The translations under genes were made by a program, and so were the position numbers. Below the pieces are notes generated by a model that worked only from the letters and a program-made list of their open reading frames with translations, was not told the origin of the DNA and searched no databases. Of a DNA stretch of 64,000 nucleotides, positions 51,344 to 59,979 are shown piece after piece. Source of the stretch: Massilia sp. IC2-278 (GTDB taxonomy: Bacteria > Pseudomonadota > Gammaproteobacteria > Burkholderiales > Burkholderiaceae_D); NCBI RefSeq assembly GCF_020708045.1, contig NZ_JAJFES010000005.1:26440-90439 (forward strand), read 5' to 3'. Every line of letters starts with the position of its first letter. The first letter of the stretch is position 1.

Positions 51344-52267
51344 ATGATCGTCCGCGACCGCCCGAATGGCCTGCGCCTCTTCCTCACCATGCGCGGCTCG
51401 ATCCTGCCGAGCATCTGGAAAAGCCTGTTCATCACCACCCTGCTGGCCGTCATCGTCACCTGGACCCACGGCCAGCTGTGGCAGCACAAGGTCCATCTCA
51501 CCATCATCCCGTTCACGCTGATGGGCCTGCCGCTGGCGATCTTCCTCGGTTTCCGCAACAACTCGGCCTACGACCGCTACTGGGAAGGCCGCAAGCTGTG
51601 GGGCGAACTGGTGCTGCGCAGCCGGAATTTTTCGCGCGAGGTCCTGAGCCTGGTGGACACGGCGCCCGGCCACGAGCACATCCGCGAACGCATGATCCGG
51701 CGCGCCGTCGCCTTTGCCCACGCTCTGCGCCACAATTTGCGCCGCAGCGATCCCGGCGAGGACGTGGCGCGGCACCTGAGCGAAGCCGAATGGGCCGCGC
51801 TGCGTCATCGCCCTCACCTCGGCAACGCCATCATGCTGGAAATGGGCGCGGACCTGGCGCGCTGCCGCCACGCCGGCATGCTCGACAGCATGCGCGCCGT
51901 CACGCTCGATGCCACCGTCTCGGCCATGGTCGCCACCGGCGCCTCGTGCGAGCGCATCAAGAACACGCCGGTGCCGTTCTCGTATACGCTGCTGCTGCAC
52001 CGCACCGCCTACCTGTACTGCTTCCTGCTGCCGTTCGGCCTGGTCGATTCGATCGGCTACATGACGCCGCTGGTGGTGGCGATCGTCGCCTACACCTTCT
52101 ATGGCCTGGATGCGCTGGGCGACGAGATCGAGGAACCGTTCGGCGTGTCGCCCAACGACTTGCCGCTCGACGCCATCTGCCGCGCCATCGAAATCGACCT
52201 GCGCGATGCGCTCGGCGACCCCGACCTGCCGCCGCCTCTGCTGCCGGTCAACAACTGGCTGCGCTAG
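51344..52267 (+). CDS. Bestrophin-family ion channel
   Basis: A 307-residue membrane protein of the bestrophin/UPF0187 family: LRLFLTMRGSILPSIWKSLFI, PLAIFLGFRNNSAYDRYWEGRKLWGELV, TPVPFSYTLLLHRTAYLYCFLLPF and DEIEEPFG. Bestrophins form pentameric ion channels; bacterial members conduct cations or anions. It sits 30 bp upstream of the CoA-transferase gene. Confidence 0.93.
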   Translation: MIVRDRPNGLRLFLTMRGSILPSIWKSLFITTLLAVIVTWTHGQLWQHKVHLTIIPFTLMGLPLAIFLGFRNNSAYDRYWEGRKLWGELVLRSRNFSREVLSLVDTAPGHEHIRERMIRRAVAFAHALRHNLRRSDPGEDVARHLSEAEWAALRHRPHLGNAIMLEMGADLARCRHAGMLDSMRAVTLDATVSAMVATGASCERIKNTPVPFSYTLLLHRTAYLYCFLLPFGLVDSIGYMTPLVVAIVAYTFYGLDALGDEIEEPFGVSPNDLPLDAICRAIEIDLRDALGDPDLPPPLLPVNNWLR

Positions 52268-52297
52268 CGGCCGTCCTGCAACCTGCAAGAAGAAACG

Positions 52298-53803
52298 ATG
52301 AACGACGCATACCAAGACCGAATCGGCTGTCCCCTGCTGCGCGAACGCATCACCTCCGCCGCCGACGCCGCGACCTATATCCGCGACGGCATGACCGTCG
52401 GCATGAGCGGCTTCACCCGCGCCGGCGACGTCAAGCTGGTGCCGGCCGCGCTGGCCGAACGCGCCCGGCGCGAACCGCTGCGCATCACCCTGCTCACCGG
52501 CGCTTCGCTCGGCAACGACACCGATAAACTGCTCACCGAAGCGCACGCGCTGGCGCGCCGTGCGCCCTTCCAGGTCGACCCGGTGCTGCGCGCGGCGATC
52601 AACCGCGGCGAAGTGATGTACATCGACCAGCACCTGTCCGAAACCGTCGAGGTGCTGCGTGCCGGCCACCTGGGTCCGGTGGACGTGGCCGTGATCGAGG
52701 CGGTGCGCATCCTCGACTCGGGCGCCATCGTGCCGACGACTTCGGTCGGCAACAGCGCCAGCTTCGCGATCCTGGCCGAGAAGGTGATCGTCGAGATCAA
52801 CCTGGCGCAGCCGGCCGCGCTGGAAGGCCTGCACGACATCTGGATTCCAAAGAAGCGCCCGATGCGCGAGCCGATCCCGCTGATGCATGCCGAAGACCGT
52901 GTCGGCACCACGGCCATCGAGATCCCGCCCGAGAAGATCGCCGCCATCGTGCTCACCAACCAGCCCGACAGTACCTCGAGCGTGCTGCCGCCGGATGCCG
53001 AGACAGCCGCCATCGCGCGCCACCTGGTCGACTTCTTCGGCCGCGAGATCGCCGCCGGGCGCCTGACCAACAGCCTGCTGCCGCTGCAGGCCGGCATCGG
53101 CACCATCGCGAATGCGGTCATGGCAGGCTTTGTCGACAGCCCCTTCGAGAACCTGACCATGTACTCGGAAGTGCTGCAGGACTCGACCTTCGACCTGTTC
53201 GACGCCGGCAAGCTGGCCTTTGCTTCCGGCTCCTCGATTACGCTCTCGCCCGAGAAGAGCCGGCAGGTGTTCGGCGAACTCGAACGCTATGCCAGCCGGC
53301 TGGTGCTGCGCCCGCAGGAAGTGTCGAACCATCCGGAAGTGATCCGGCGCCTGGGCATCATCGCCATCAACACGGCGCTGGAAGCCGACATCTACGGCAA
53401 CGTGAACTCGACCCACGTCGGCGGCACCCACATGATGAACGGCATCGGCGGCTCGGGCGACTTCGCGCGCAACGCCTACCTGTCGATCTTCGCCACCAAG
53501 TCGATCGCCAAGGGCGGCAAGGTGTCGTCGATCGTGCCGATGGTCTCGCATGTGGACCACACCGAGCACGACGTCGACATCATCGTCACCGAGCAGGGCC
53601 TGGCGGACCTGCGCGGCCTGGCGCCGCGCGAACGGGCGACCGTCATCATCGCCAATTGCGTGCCGGCGCCCTACCAGGACATGCTGCGCGATTACGTGCG
53701 CGAAGCGCAGGCGCGCGGCGGCCAGACTCCGCACGTGCTGGAGCAGGTCTTTGCCTGGCACGAACGCTACCGCCGCACCGGCTCTATGCTGCCGGAAGCA
53801 TAA
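52298..53803 (+). CDS. Acetyl-CoA hydrolase/succinate CoA-transferase family
   Basis: A 501-residue enzyme of the Cat1/ScpC group. It has two CoA-transferase halves, with GMTVGMSGFTRAGDVKLVP near the start, the catalytic Glu291 in MYSEVLQD, and the C-terminal GGSGDFARNAYLSIF and DIIVTEQGLADLRGL motifs. It moves CoA between succinate and acetate or propionate. The acceptor cannot be decided from the sequence. Confidence 0.94.
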   Translation: MNDAYQDRIGCPLLRERITSAADAATYIRDGMTVGMSGFTRAGDVKLVPAALAERARREPLRITLLTGASLGNDTDKLLTEAHALARRAPFQVDPVLRAAINRGEVMYIDQHLSETVEVLRAGHLGPVDVAVIEAVRILDSGAIVPTTSVGNSASFAILAEKVIVEINLAQPAALEGLHDIWIPKKRPMREPIPLMHAEDRVGTTAIEIPPEKIAAIVLTNQPDSTSSVLPPDAETAAIARHLVDFFGREIAAGRLTNSLLPLQAGIGTIANAVMAGFVDSPFENLTMYSEVLQDSTFDLFDAGKLAFASGSSITLSPEKSRQVFGELERYASRLVLRPQEVSNHPEVIRRLGIIAINTALEADIYGNVNSTHVGGTHMMNGIGGSGDFARNAYLSIFATKSIAKGGKVSSIVPMVSHVDHTEHDVDIIVTEQGLADLRGLAPRERATVIIANCVPAPYQDMLRDYVREAQARGGQTPHVLEQVFAWHERYRRTGSMLPEA

Positions 53804-53839
53804 CGTGCCCTAAAGACAAAAGAGCTGCTTATTTGTTAA

Positions 53840-53867
53840 AGAAACGTGGACATCACGCCACGTTTCT
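53840..53867. other. Perfect 10-bp inverted repeat in intergenic region
   Basis: AGAAACGTGG and CCACGTTTCT enclose 8 nt, between the CoA-transferase and chemoreceptor genes. There is no T run, so it is either a weak terminator or an operator upstream of the chemoreceptor. Confidence 0.4.
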
Positions 53868-53997
53868 AAAAGATTGCTTGAAGGAAAAATAATTCTGGCT
53901 TGCCTACGAGGGCAAACCTGCGAGAATGCGCTCATTTCCGCTCAGCAATTTTCACGACGCTGAGGCGACTTCTCCCTTTTCCGATTCAAGACTCTTC

Positions 53998-55617
53998 ATG
54001 AAAATCGACAATCTCAGAATACGTACGCTCCTCATGGCCGGCTTCGGCGCGATCCTGGCTGTGATGGTGATCCTCGTCGGCCTGGGCATCGGCCAGATGA
54101 ACAAGGCAGACGCGCTGACCAAGAAACTGACCGAGGAAAGCTTCTACCGCGCCTCGATGCTGCAGGAATGGCAGGCCATCATCGAGACCAACGCCGCCCG
54201 TACCCTGGCCGCGATCAAGCTGACCGACGAAGGCGACGCCAAGTTCTTCCTCGACGCCATCAGCGTGTCGTCGAAGCGTTCGGACGTCCTGCGCGAAGAC
54301 ATCATGAAAAGCATCGAAGGCGACCCGCAGGCGCAAGCCCTGTTCGCCAACGTCGACAAGGAACGCGACGCCTACCGCGTGGCGCGCAAGTCTGCGCTCG
54401 CGAAGAAGGACGCCGGCGACATCGAAGGTGTGCGCCGCTTCCTCGACACCGAGATGGTGCCGCGCGTGAAGTCGTATAACGCCAGCCTGGCCGCGATGGT
54501 GAAGTACCAGCAGGACGCCGTCGTCGTCGACGCCAAGACCATCGAAGCCGAATTCCAGTCCGGCCTGCGCCTGCAGATCAGCCTGGCGATTGCCGCCGTG
54601 CTGGCCGGCGCCGGCTTCGCCTGGTGGATCGGCCGCCGCATCTCGGCCCCGCTGGAAACCGCGGTGAGCGTGGCCCAGACCGTGGCCAAGGGCGACCTGA
54701 CCAGCCGCATCGAAGCGCAAGGCCGCAACGAAACCGGCGCGCTGATGGGCGCCCTGCGCGACATGAACGCCAACCTGGTCGACATCGTCAGCCAGGTGCG
54801 TGCCGGCACCGGCACCATCGCCGAAGCCGCCGACCAGATCTCGGCCGGCAACCTGGAACTGTCTTCGCGTACCGAGCAGCAGGCCAGCTCGCTGGAAGAA
54901 ACCGCCTCGTCGATGGAAGAACTGACCTCGACCGTGCGCCAGAACGCCGACAACGCCCGTGAAGCGAACGCCCTGGCGCAGACCGCCTCGCAGGTGGCCG
55001 GCCGCGGCGGCGAGACCGTCGGCCGCGTGGTACAGACCATGGATGCGATCACCGAATCGTCGAAGAAGATCGTCGACATCATCGGCGTCATCGACGGCAT
55101 CGCCTTCCAGACCAACATCCTGGCGCTGAACGCCGCCGTCGAAGCGGCGCGTGCTGGCGAACAGGGCCGCGGCTTCGCGGTCGTGGCGTCCGAAGTGCGT
55201 AACCTGGCCCAGCGCTCGGCCGGCGCGGCGAAAGAGATCAAGGAACTGATCGGCAACTCGGTCGACAAGGTCGAGGAAGGCAGCCGCCTGGTGTCGGATG
55301 CCGGCACGACGATGCAGGAAATCGTCGACAGCATCGGCCGCGTCACCGCCATCATGTCGCAGATCGCCATGGCCAGCGCCGAGCAGTCCTCGGGCATCGA
55401 GCAGGTGAACCAGGCCGTCGCCCAGATGGACCAGGTGACCCAGCAGAACGCGGCCCTGGTGGAAGAAGCGGCGGCGGCGTCGGATGCGATGCGCGAACAG
55501 GCGCAGGCGCTGTCGGCGCTGGTGTCGACCTTCCGCTTCGAGGAACGCGCCGTGCAGGCGGCGGTGCAGTCGCTGCGCGCACCGGCGCCGGTCGGGCGCC
55601 TGGCTCTGCAGGCTTGA
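53998..55617 (+). CDS. Methyl-accepting chemotaxis protein
   Basis: A 539-residue receptor: TM1 ([21 protein letters not shown]), a periplasmic four-helix-bundle sensor (about 35-185) and TM2 ([19 protein letters not shown]). A HAMP domain is followed by a signalling hairpin with the conserved tip ([27 protein letters not shown]). Methylation-site regions flank it. The C terminus lacks a CheR-binding pentapeptide. The ATG at 53998 is chosen because the upstream open frame to 53926 lacks signal features. Confidence 0.95.
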   Translation: MKIDNLRIRTLLMAGFGAILAVMVILVGLGIGQMNKADALTKKLTEESFYRASMLQEWQAIIETNAARTLAAIKLTDEGDAKFFLDAISVSSKRSDVLREDIMKSIEGDPQAQALFANVDKERDAYRVARKSALAKKDAGDIEGVRRFLDTEMVPRVKSYNASLAAMVKYQQDAVVVDAKTIEAEFQSGLRLQISLAIAAVLAGAGFAWWIGRRISAPLETAVSVAQTVAKGDLTSRIEAQGRNETGALMGALRDMNANLVDIVSQVRAGTGTIAEAADQISAGNLELSSRTEQQASSLEETASSMEELTSTVRQNADNAREANALAQTASQVAGRGGETVGRVVQTMDAITESSKKIVDIIGVIDGIAFQTNILALNAAVEAARAGEQGRGFAVVASEVRNLAQRSAGAAKEIKELIGNSVDKVEEGSRLVSDAGTTMQEIVDSIGRVTAIMSQIAMASAEQSSGIEQVNQAVAQMDQVTQQNAALVEEAAAASDAMREQAQALSALVSTFRFEERAVQAAVQSLRAPAPVGRLALQA

Positions 55618-55654
55618 GTTTTGCCAGCACCGGCGCGGCCGGTGCAATCTTCAG

Positions 55655-55681
55655 CGCCGGGCGATGCCCGGCGTTTTTTTT
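55655..55681 (+). terminator. Rho-independent terminator of the chemoreceptor gene
   Basis: An 8-bp GC stem CGCCGGGC/GCCCGGCG with a 3-nt loop is followed by eight T. Confidence 0.92.
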
Positions 55682-55717
55682 GGGCCACGATGGTTGATAT
55701 GGGCCTGCGGCGCTGCC

Positions 55718-55943
55718 CGTACGGTGGGGTCTTTGAGGCCGGGGGCCTCGAAGACGAAGTGCCCACGCGGAACGGTGAGCATTGTTAGCGTTTGTTCGAT
55801 CCGCAAAAAGATGTGTATTGCCAGCGTCTCCAAATGCGTCTCGTTGGCGTTTCCATACATGGAGATGTTTCGGGGCGAATCGTCACGGCCGCGAATAAAA
55901 GGATGCGCACGTAACCGCGTGGGCACGGAGTGCCCACCGTACG
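55718..55943. repeat. Dispersed 200-bp repeat, copy 4 (with nested hairpin)
   Basis: The right end is the standard inverted terminal hairpin. In the left end, the loop between the GGTGGG and GTGCCCACGCGG arms is expanded by about 30 bp that are themselves an inverted repeat (TCTTTGAGGCC and GGCCTCGAAGA, one mismatch). The interior starts GGAACG and ends ACGTAACCGCG, as in copy 2. It fills most of the 406-bp gap between the chemoreceptor terminator and yjdM. Confidence 0.82.
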
Positions 55944-56023
55944 GGTTGCGTATCGACCGATCCGGCAATCCCGCTGAAGCAGGCAGCACACGGTATACTT
56001 GCGGTTTCTCTTCGAGCCCCACC

Positions 56024-56362
56024 ATGTCCCTGCCTCCCTGCCCCACCTGCCAGTCCGCCTACACCTACGAAGACGGCGCCAACCTCGTCTGCCCTGAATG
56101 CGGCCACGAATGGCCGGCGCAAGCGCTTGATGCCAACGCCGAGACCGCGCGCGTCTGGCGCGATGCTTCCGGCAACCTGCTGCAAGACGGCGACACCGTC
56201 ACCGTCATCAAGGACCTGAAACCGAAGGGTTCGGGCGGCGTCATCAAGCAGGGCACCAAGGTCAAGAACATCCGCCTGGTCGACGCCGACCACGACATCG
56301 ATTGCAAGATCGACGGTTTCGGCGCCATGAGTTTGAAAACCGAGTTCGTGCGCAAGGTATAA
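56024..56362 (+). CDS. yjdM: YjdM/PhnA-family zinc-ribbon protein
   Basis: A 112-residue protein: N-terminal zinc ribbon ([25 protein letters not shown]), then the PhnA SH3-like domain ([16 protein letters not shown] region, [45 protein letters not shown]). The family was once linked to phosphonate metabolism, but its function is unsettled. No phn genes are nearby. The frame is open from 55484, but the ATG at 56024 starts the conserved MSLPPCPTC. Confidence 0.95.
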   Translation: MSLPPCPTCQSAYTYEDGANLVCPECGHEWPAQALDANAETARVWRDASGNLLQDGDTVTVIKDLKPKGSGGVIKQGTKVKNIRLVDADHDIDCKIDGFGAMSLKTEFVRKV

Positions 56363-56388
56363 AAAAAGCGGCCATCACGGCCGCTTTG
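56361..56388 (-). terminator. Terminator of the M50/HlyD operon (bidirectional)
   Basis: A GCGGCC/GGCCGC stem extended by AAA/TTT pairs, with a 5-nt loop, is followed by seven T on the minus strand. It also overlaps the yjdM stop and may serve that gene. Confidence 0.85.
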
Positions 56389-56404
56389 CACATCATCCGC
56401 AGGA

Positions 56405-58582
56405 TCAGAACCCCGCCTCGCGTCGCAGCAGCGCTGCCAGCGAACGCACGAAGCGTGCGCCCGGCGCTTCCCACTTGCCGTCGATGACGACCTTGCCGCG
56501 CCAGGCGCGGCCCGCCAGGGCGCCGGCCGGCTCGTCCACCGTGAAGCTGACCCGGTACACGGCATGCTCCGGATACCAGGCGCCGTTGCGTTCGCGCGCC
56601 TGCACCGGGCCGCCCTGCGCCGTGGCCCATTGCGCGGCCCACGGACCGCCCGGCAGCACGCGGGTGGCGTCGCGGTCGATGTTCGATACTTTCACCTTCA
56701 GCACCGGCCCCGACAATCCCTCGGGATAAAAATGGGCGCTGTCGCCCACCGCCACGCGGCGCACGGTTTCCTCGTCCAGGTAGCTGCTCGCCTCGTGCGC
56801 GCCCTCGCCCACCAGCACCGCCACGCGCTCGTTCCTGCCGACCCAGACGCCCGGCGCCAGTTCCGGCTCGACGTCGCGCAGCACGCCGGCAAACGGCGCG
56901 CGCGGCGCATAGCGCGCTTCCTCTTCGGTGAGCAGCGCCAGCTGGGCTTCCAGCGTGGCCAGCTGCTCGCGCAGCACCGCGCTGGCGGCGCGCTGCTCGG
57001 CGTCGAAGCCGGAGGCGCCGATCTGCCAGCGCAAGCGCTCGGCCTGGGCGTCCAGAGCTTCGCGCCGGCTCTTCGATTCCGGCGCGGCAAAGCCGACCAG
57101 CAGCTGGTCCTGGGCCACGCGTGCACCTTCCCTGAACGGCAGGCTTGTCACCTGGGCATGCTCGGGCGCGTGCACCGGGAACACCTGGGTCGGACGCAGC
57201 AGCGCGCCCGACTGCACGCGGGTCGGCCAGGGCACCAGGGCCAGCAGCACCAGCGCCACCAGCACGATGAAGCTGGTGCGCGCGCGGCCACTATTCTTCA
57301 GGCGCGGGGCCAGGCTGCGCCAGACCTTGATTTCATTGGCAATGGGGCGAATCACGAACCAGCTCATCTCGATACAGAACAACAGGATGCCAAGGAGTTT
57401 GATGAAGAAGTGGTAGACCAGCACGGCGATGCCGAGGAAGAGTACCAGGCGATAAATCCAGACCGACCACGCAAACGCGATCAGGCCCCAGTGCCGGCGG
57501 CGCGGAAAATACTCCGGCGGCGGCTCGCCCAATGCGAACAAACGCTCGCGCAGGTCCCAGCGCGCCAGCGCAAAGGCGCGCGCATGCAGGTTCGGCATGT
57601 CGAGCCAGTCCGACAGCACGAAGTAGCCGTCGAAGCGCATGAAGGGGCTGGCGTTGATGGCCAGCGTCGCGATCCAGGTGGTGGTCGCGAGCGGAAAGGC
57701 CATCGAACGCAGCAGCCCGTCGGGCAGCAGGGTCCAGGCCAGCGTGGCCCAGACCGCGATCAGCAGTTCGGTACGCACGCCGGCGGCGGCCACGCCCAGG
57801 CGCTTGCGCTTGTCCGGCAAACGCCAGACGTCGTTGGTGTCGGTGTAGGGCACGGGCCACAGCACCAGGAAGGCCAGGCCCATGGTCGGCACGTGGCAGC
57901 CGTGGCGCTTGGCCGTCAGGGCATGGCCCAGCTCGTGCGCGCATTTCACGAAGGTGAGCGCCAGCGCATACGCCAGGATGCCGCTCGGGGTGAAGGAATC
58001 GGCCAGCGTGCTGCGGAACACGTCCCACTGGCGCCAGACCAGCACGCCGCCCAGCAGCAGGGCCAGCAGCGTCAGGCGCAGGAAACCCCTTGAGAACAGC
58101 CAGTCGAACGACGGCGCAACGCGGTTCAGCCAGGCGTCGGGCTTCACCAGCGGGATGCGGAAGAACAGGTAGCCGTGCAGCAGGCGCGTGGCCAGGGTGC
58201 CGCTGGCCGCCTTGTGGCGCTCGGCCAGCGCGCGGCTGGAGGCCAGCGGGTCCGGGCGCAGCAGCTGGTTCTCCTGCAGGAAGTGGAGCACGGCGGCCAC
58301 GTCCTCGAGGGTGGCGTTCAGCGCCGTTTCCTCGTCCACGGCGCGGGCGATGGCGTCGGGTGCGCCCAGCTCCCAGCGGCGCAGGATCTCGAAGCTCATC
58401 CAGTCGATGCGGAAGAAGCCGTTGCGTACCGGGTCTTCCAGGGTCCAGCTGGGCTCGCCGCTGGCGAGGGCCGGCCCCGGATGCAGGTTCAGTTCCTCGC
58501 GCAGTGCGGGCAGCCTGAACACGGCGGGTGGGGCTGCGGGCATGGACGGCCCCGTGGCAGTAGGAGTCAGTGCCGCAGCCAT
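56405..58582 (-). CDS. M50 site-2 protease fused to HlyD-type domain (exporter component)
   Basis: A 725-residue membrane protein. Residues about 20-110 form a PqqD/RRE-like N-terminal domain (EDPVRNGFFRIDWMSFEILRRW). An M50 protease core follows, with HELGH (His216-His220) and SPFMRFDGYFVLSD as the second metal motif. The C-terminal part is HlyD-like (biotinyl-lipoyl halves about 480-690, QVTSLPFREGARVAQDQLLVG). Such proteins accompany HlyD adaptors in secretion clusters. It is the last gene of the operon with the giant repeat protein and HlyD adaptor, 3 bp after the adaptor. Confidence 0.88.
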   Translation of the reverse strand: MAAALTPTATGPSMPAAPPAVFRLPALREELNLHPGPALASGEPSWTLEDPVRNGFFRIDWMSFEILRRWELGAPDAIARAVDEETALNATLEDVAAVLHFLQENQLLRPDPLASSRALAERHKAASGTLATRLLHGYLFFRIPLVKPDAWLNRVAPSFDWLFSRGFLRLTLLALLLGGVLVWRQWDVFRSTLADSFTPSGILAYALALTFVKCAHELGHALTAKRHGCHVPTMGLAFLVLWPVPYTDTNDVWRLPDKRKRLGVAAAGVRTELLIAVWATLAWTLLPDGLLRSMAFPLATTTWIATLAINASPFMRFDGYFVLSDWLDMPNLHARAFALARWDLRERLFALGEPPPEYFPRRRHWGLIAFAWSVWIYRLVLFLGIAVLVYHFFIKLLGILLFCIEMSWFVIRPIANEIKVWRSLAPRLKNSGRARTSFIVLVALVLLALVPWPTRVQSGALLRPTQVFPVHAPEHAQVTSLPFREGARVAQDQLLVGFAAPESKSRREALDAQAERLRWQIGASGFDAEQRAASAVLREQLATLEAQLALLTEEEARYAPRAPFAGVLRDVEPELAPGVWVGRNERVAVLVGEGAHEASSYLDEETVRRVAVGDSAHFYPEGLSGPVLKVKVSNIDRDATRVLPGGPWAAQWATAQGGPVQARERNGAWYPEHAVYRVSFTVDEPAGALAGRAWRGKVVIDGKWEAPGARFVRSLAALLRREAGF

Positions 58583-58585
58583 GAT

Positions 58586-59956
58586 TTACCAGCCCAGCGT
58601 CTGGCGGATCGTCGCCAGCGGGCGGCGCAGCATCCAGTAGGCCATCGGCACCCAGGCGCCGGACAGCTTGGCGGTGCCCTTCAGGCCGACGCGCGCCGCC
58701 GTGGTCTCGGCCAGCTTCGCGCGCACGCGGTAGGCATAGCTGCCGTCCGGACGCGGCTGGGCTTCATAGCCGACGTAGCGCACCGTGGCCGCCACCGGGG
58801 CGAGCGGGTCCGAGGCCAGGTACAGGGTAATGCCGGCGCCCGGTTCGAGCGGAATGGCGTCGCCCAGCGGCAGCCAGGCCTCGACCTCGACGTCGCCCGG
58901 CGCGGCAATGCGCATCACGCGCTCGCCGGTGGCGACCGGACGTCCGACCCATTCGCTGGGGTCATCGAACAGGGCGATGCCGTCGCGCGGCGCCAGCACG
59001 CGGGCGCGTTCCGACTGCCCTTGCAGGAAGCCGGTTTCGGCGCGCCGCTCCTCGATCTTGCCTTGCAGGGTGGCCAGCATGCCTTTCGACTTGCCGTCGT
59101 TCAGGGCCTGCTGCAAGGCTTGGCGGTATTCGGCTTCGGCCGTGGACAGTGCCTGCTCGGCCACGGCGGCGCGGCTGGCCAGTTGCGCCTGGTCGAAGTC
59201 GAACAGCGGGTCGCCCTTCTTCACGATCTGGTTCGGCTTCACGTGGAAGCCTTCGATCACGCCTTCGAGCGGCGCGCGCACCGCGGCCGGGTCGGCCGGC
59301 ACCAGTTCGCCCGGCGCCAGGATGCTCAGGCGCACCGGGCAGCACAGCACCAGCAGTGCAGCTACCCCTGCTTGCACGGCGCGCCGGCGCCACCACGGCA
59401 GTTTTGCCACGCGTTCGTGCTCGCGGCGCAGGCGCAGGCGCGCCAGCAGCGCACCCGGCGTGTAGCGCGGTGCGGCCGGACGTGCGCGCCAGGCATGGCG
59501 CAGGGTGTCGGCCCATTCGGCCAGCAGCGCCTGCTCATCTTCGCGCCAGGGCGTTTCGCGCGCCAGCAGCAGGCCGCCGGGCGCGATCTGCTGCGCCGCG
59601 TCGCCCGCCAGCGGCAGCCACAGGGCGTAGGCCGGCAGCCATTCGCCCCACTCGGCGCCCTGCCCCGCCGGCGCATCGATCGCCGAGACCATTGCCGGTC
59701 CGGTGTCGCCCAGCGCCGCGCACAGCTTTTCCAGCCACTGCACGTAAGGCGCATTCGCCTCGATCTGCACCACGCCGGAGAGCGCGCAGACGCCGCGGTC
59801 GGCAAACCACAGCGCCGCCTGGCGGTAAGGCGCCAGCGCGTGGCTGCCGTTCACCGCCAGGAAGTCGAGTTCGACCGCTTCACCCACATGGCGCGCACGG
59901 TGCGCGAGGTCCACCAGCGCCGCCAGCGGATCGTGGGCCTTGTCCATCCTGTCCAT
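58586..59956 (-). CDS. HlyD-type periplasmic adaptor with N-terminal GAF-like domain
   Basis: A 456-residue protein. Residues 1-155 form a GAF-like or degenerate sensory domain, then a single transmembrane helix (VQAGVAALLVLCCPV, near 195-210). The adaptor follows: lipoyl half (IEGFHVKPNQIVKKGDPLFDF), alpha-hairpin (AAVAEQALSTAEAEYRQALQQ) and beta-barrel. It should bridge an inner-membrane exporter to the outer membrane. No ABC ATPase or TolC is in the window. The ATG has a GGAG site and lies 23 bp after the giant protein gene. Confidence 0.87.
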   Translation of the reverse strand: MDRMDKAHDPLAALVDLAHRARHVGEAVELDFLAVNGSHALAPYRQAALWFADRGVCALSGVVQIEANAPYVQWLEKLCAALGDTGPAMVSAIDAPAGQGAEWGEWLPAYALWLPLAGDAAQQIAPGGLLLARETPWREDEQALLAEWADTLRHAWRARPAAPRYTPGALLARLRLRREHERVAKLPWWRRRAVQAGVAALLVLCCPVRLSILAPGELVPADPAAVRAPLEGVIEGFHVKPNQIVKKGDPLFDFDQAQLASRAAVAEQALSTAEAEYRQALQQALNDGKSKGMLATLQGKIEERRAETGFLQGQSERARVLAPRDGIALFDDPSEWVGRPVATGERVMRIAAPGDVEVEAWLPLGDAIPLEPGAGITLYLASDPLAPVAATVRYVGYEAQPRPDGSYAYRVRAKLAETTAARVGLKGTAKLSGAWVPMAYWMLRRPLATIRQTLGW

Positions 59957-59979
59957 CCAGATTACTCCAAGTTACCGCA

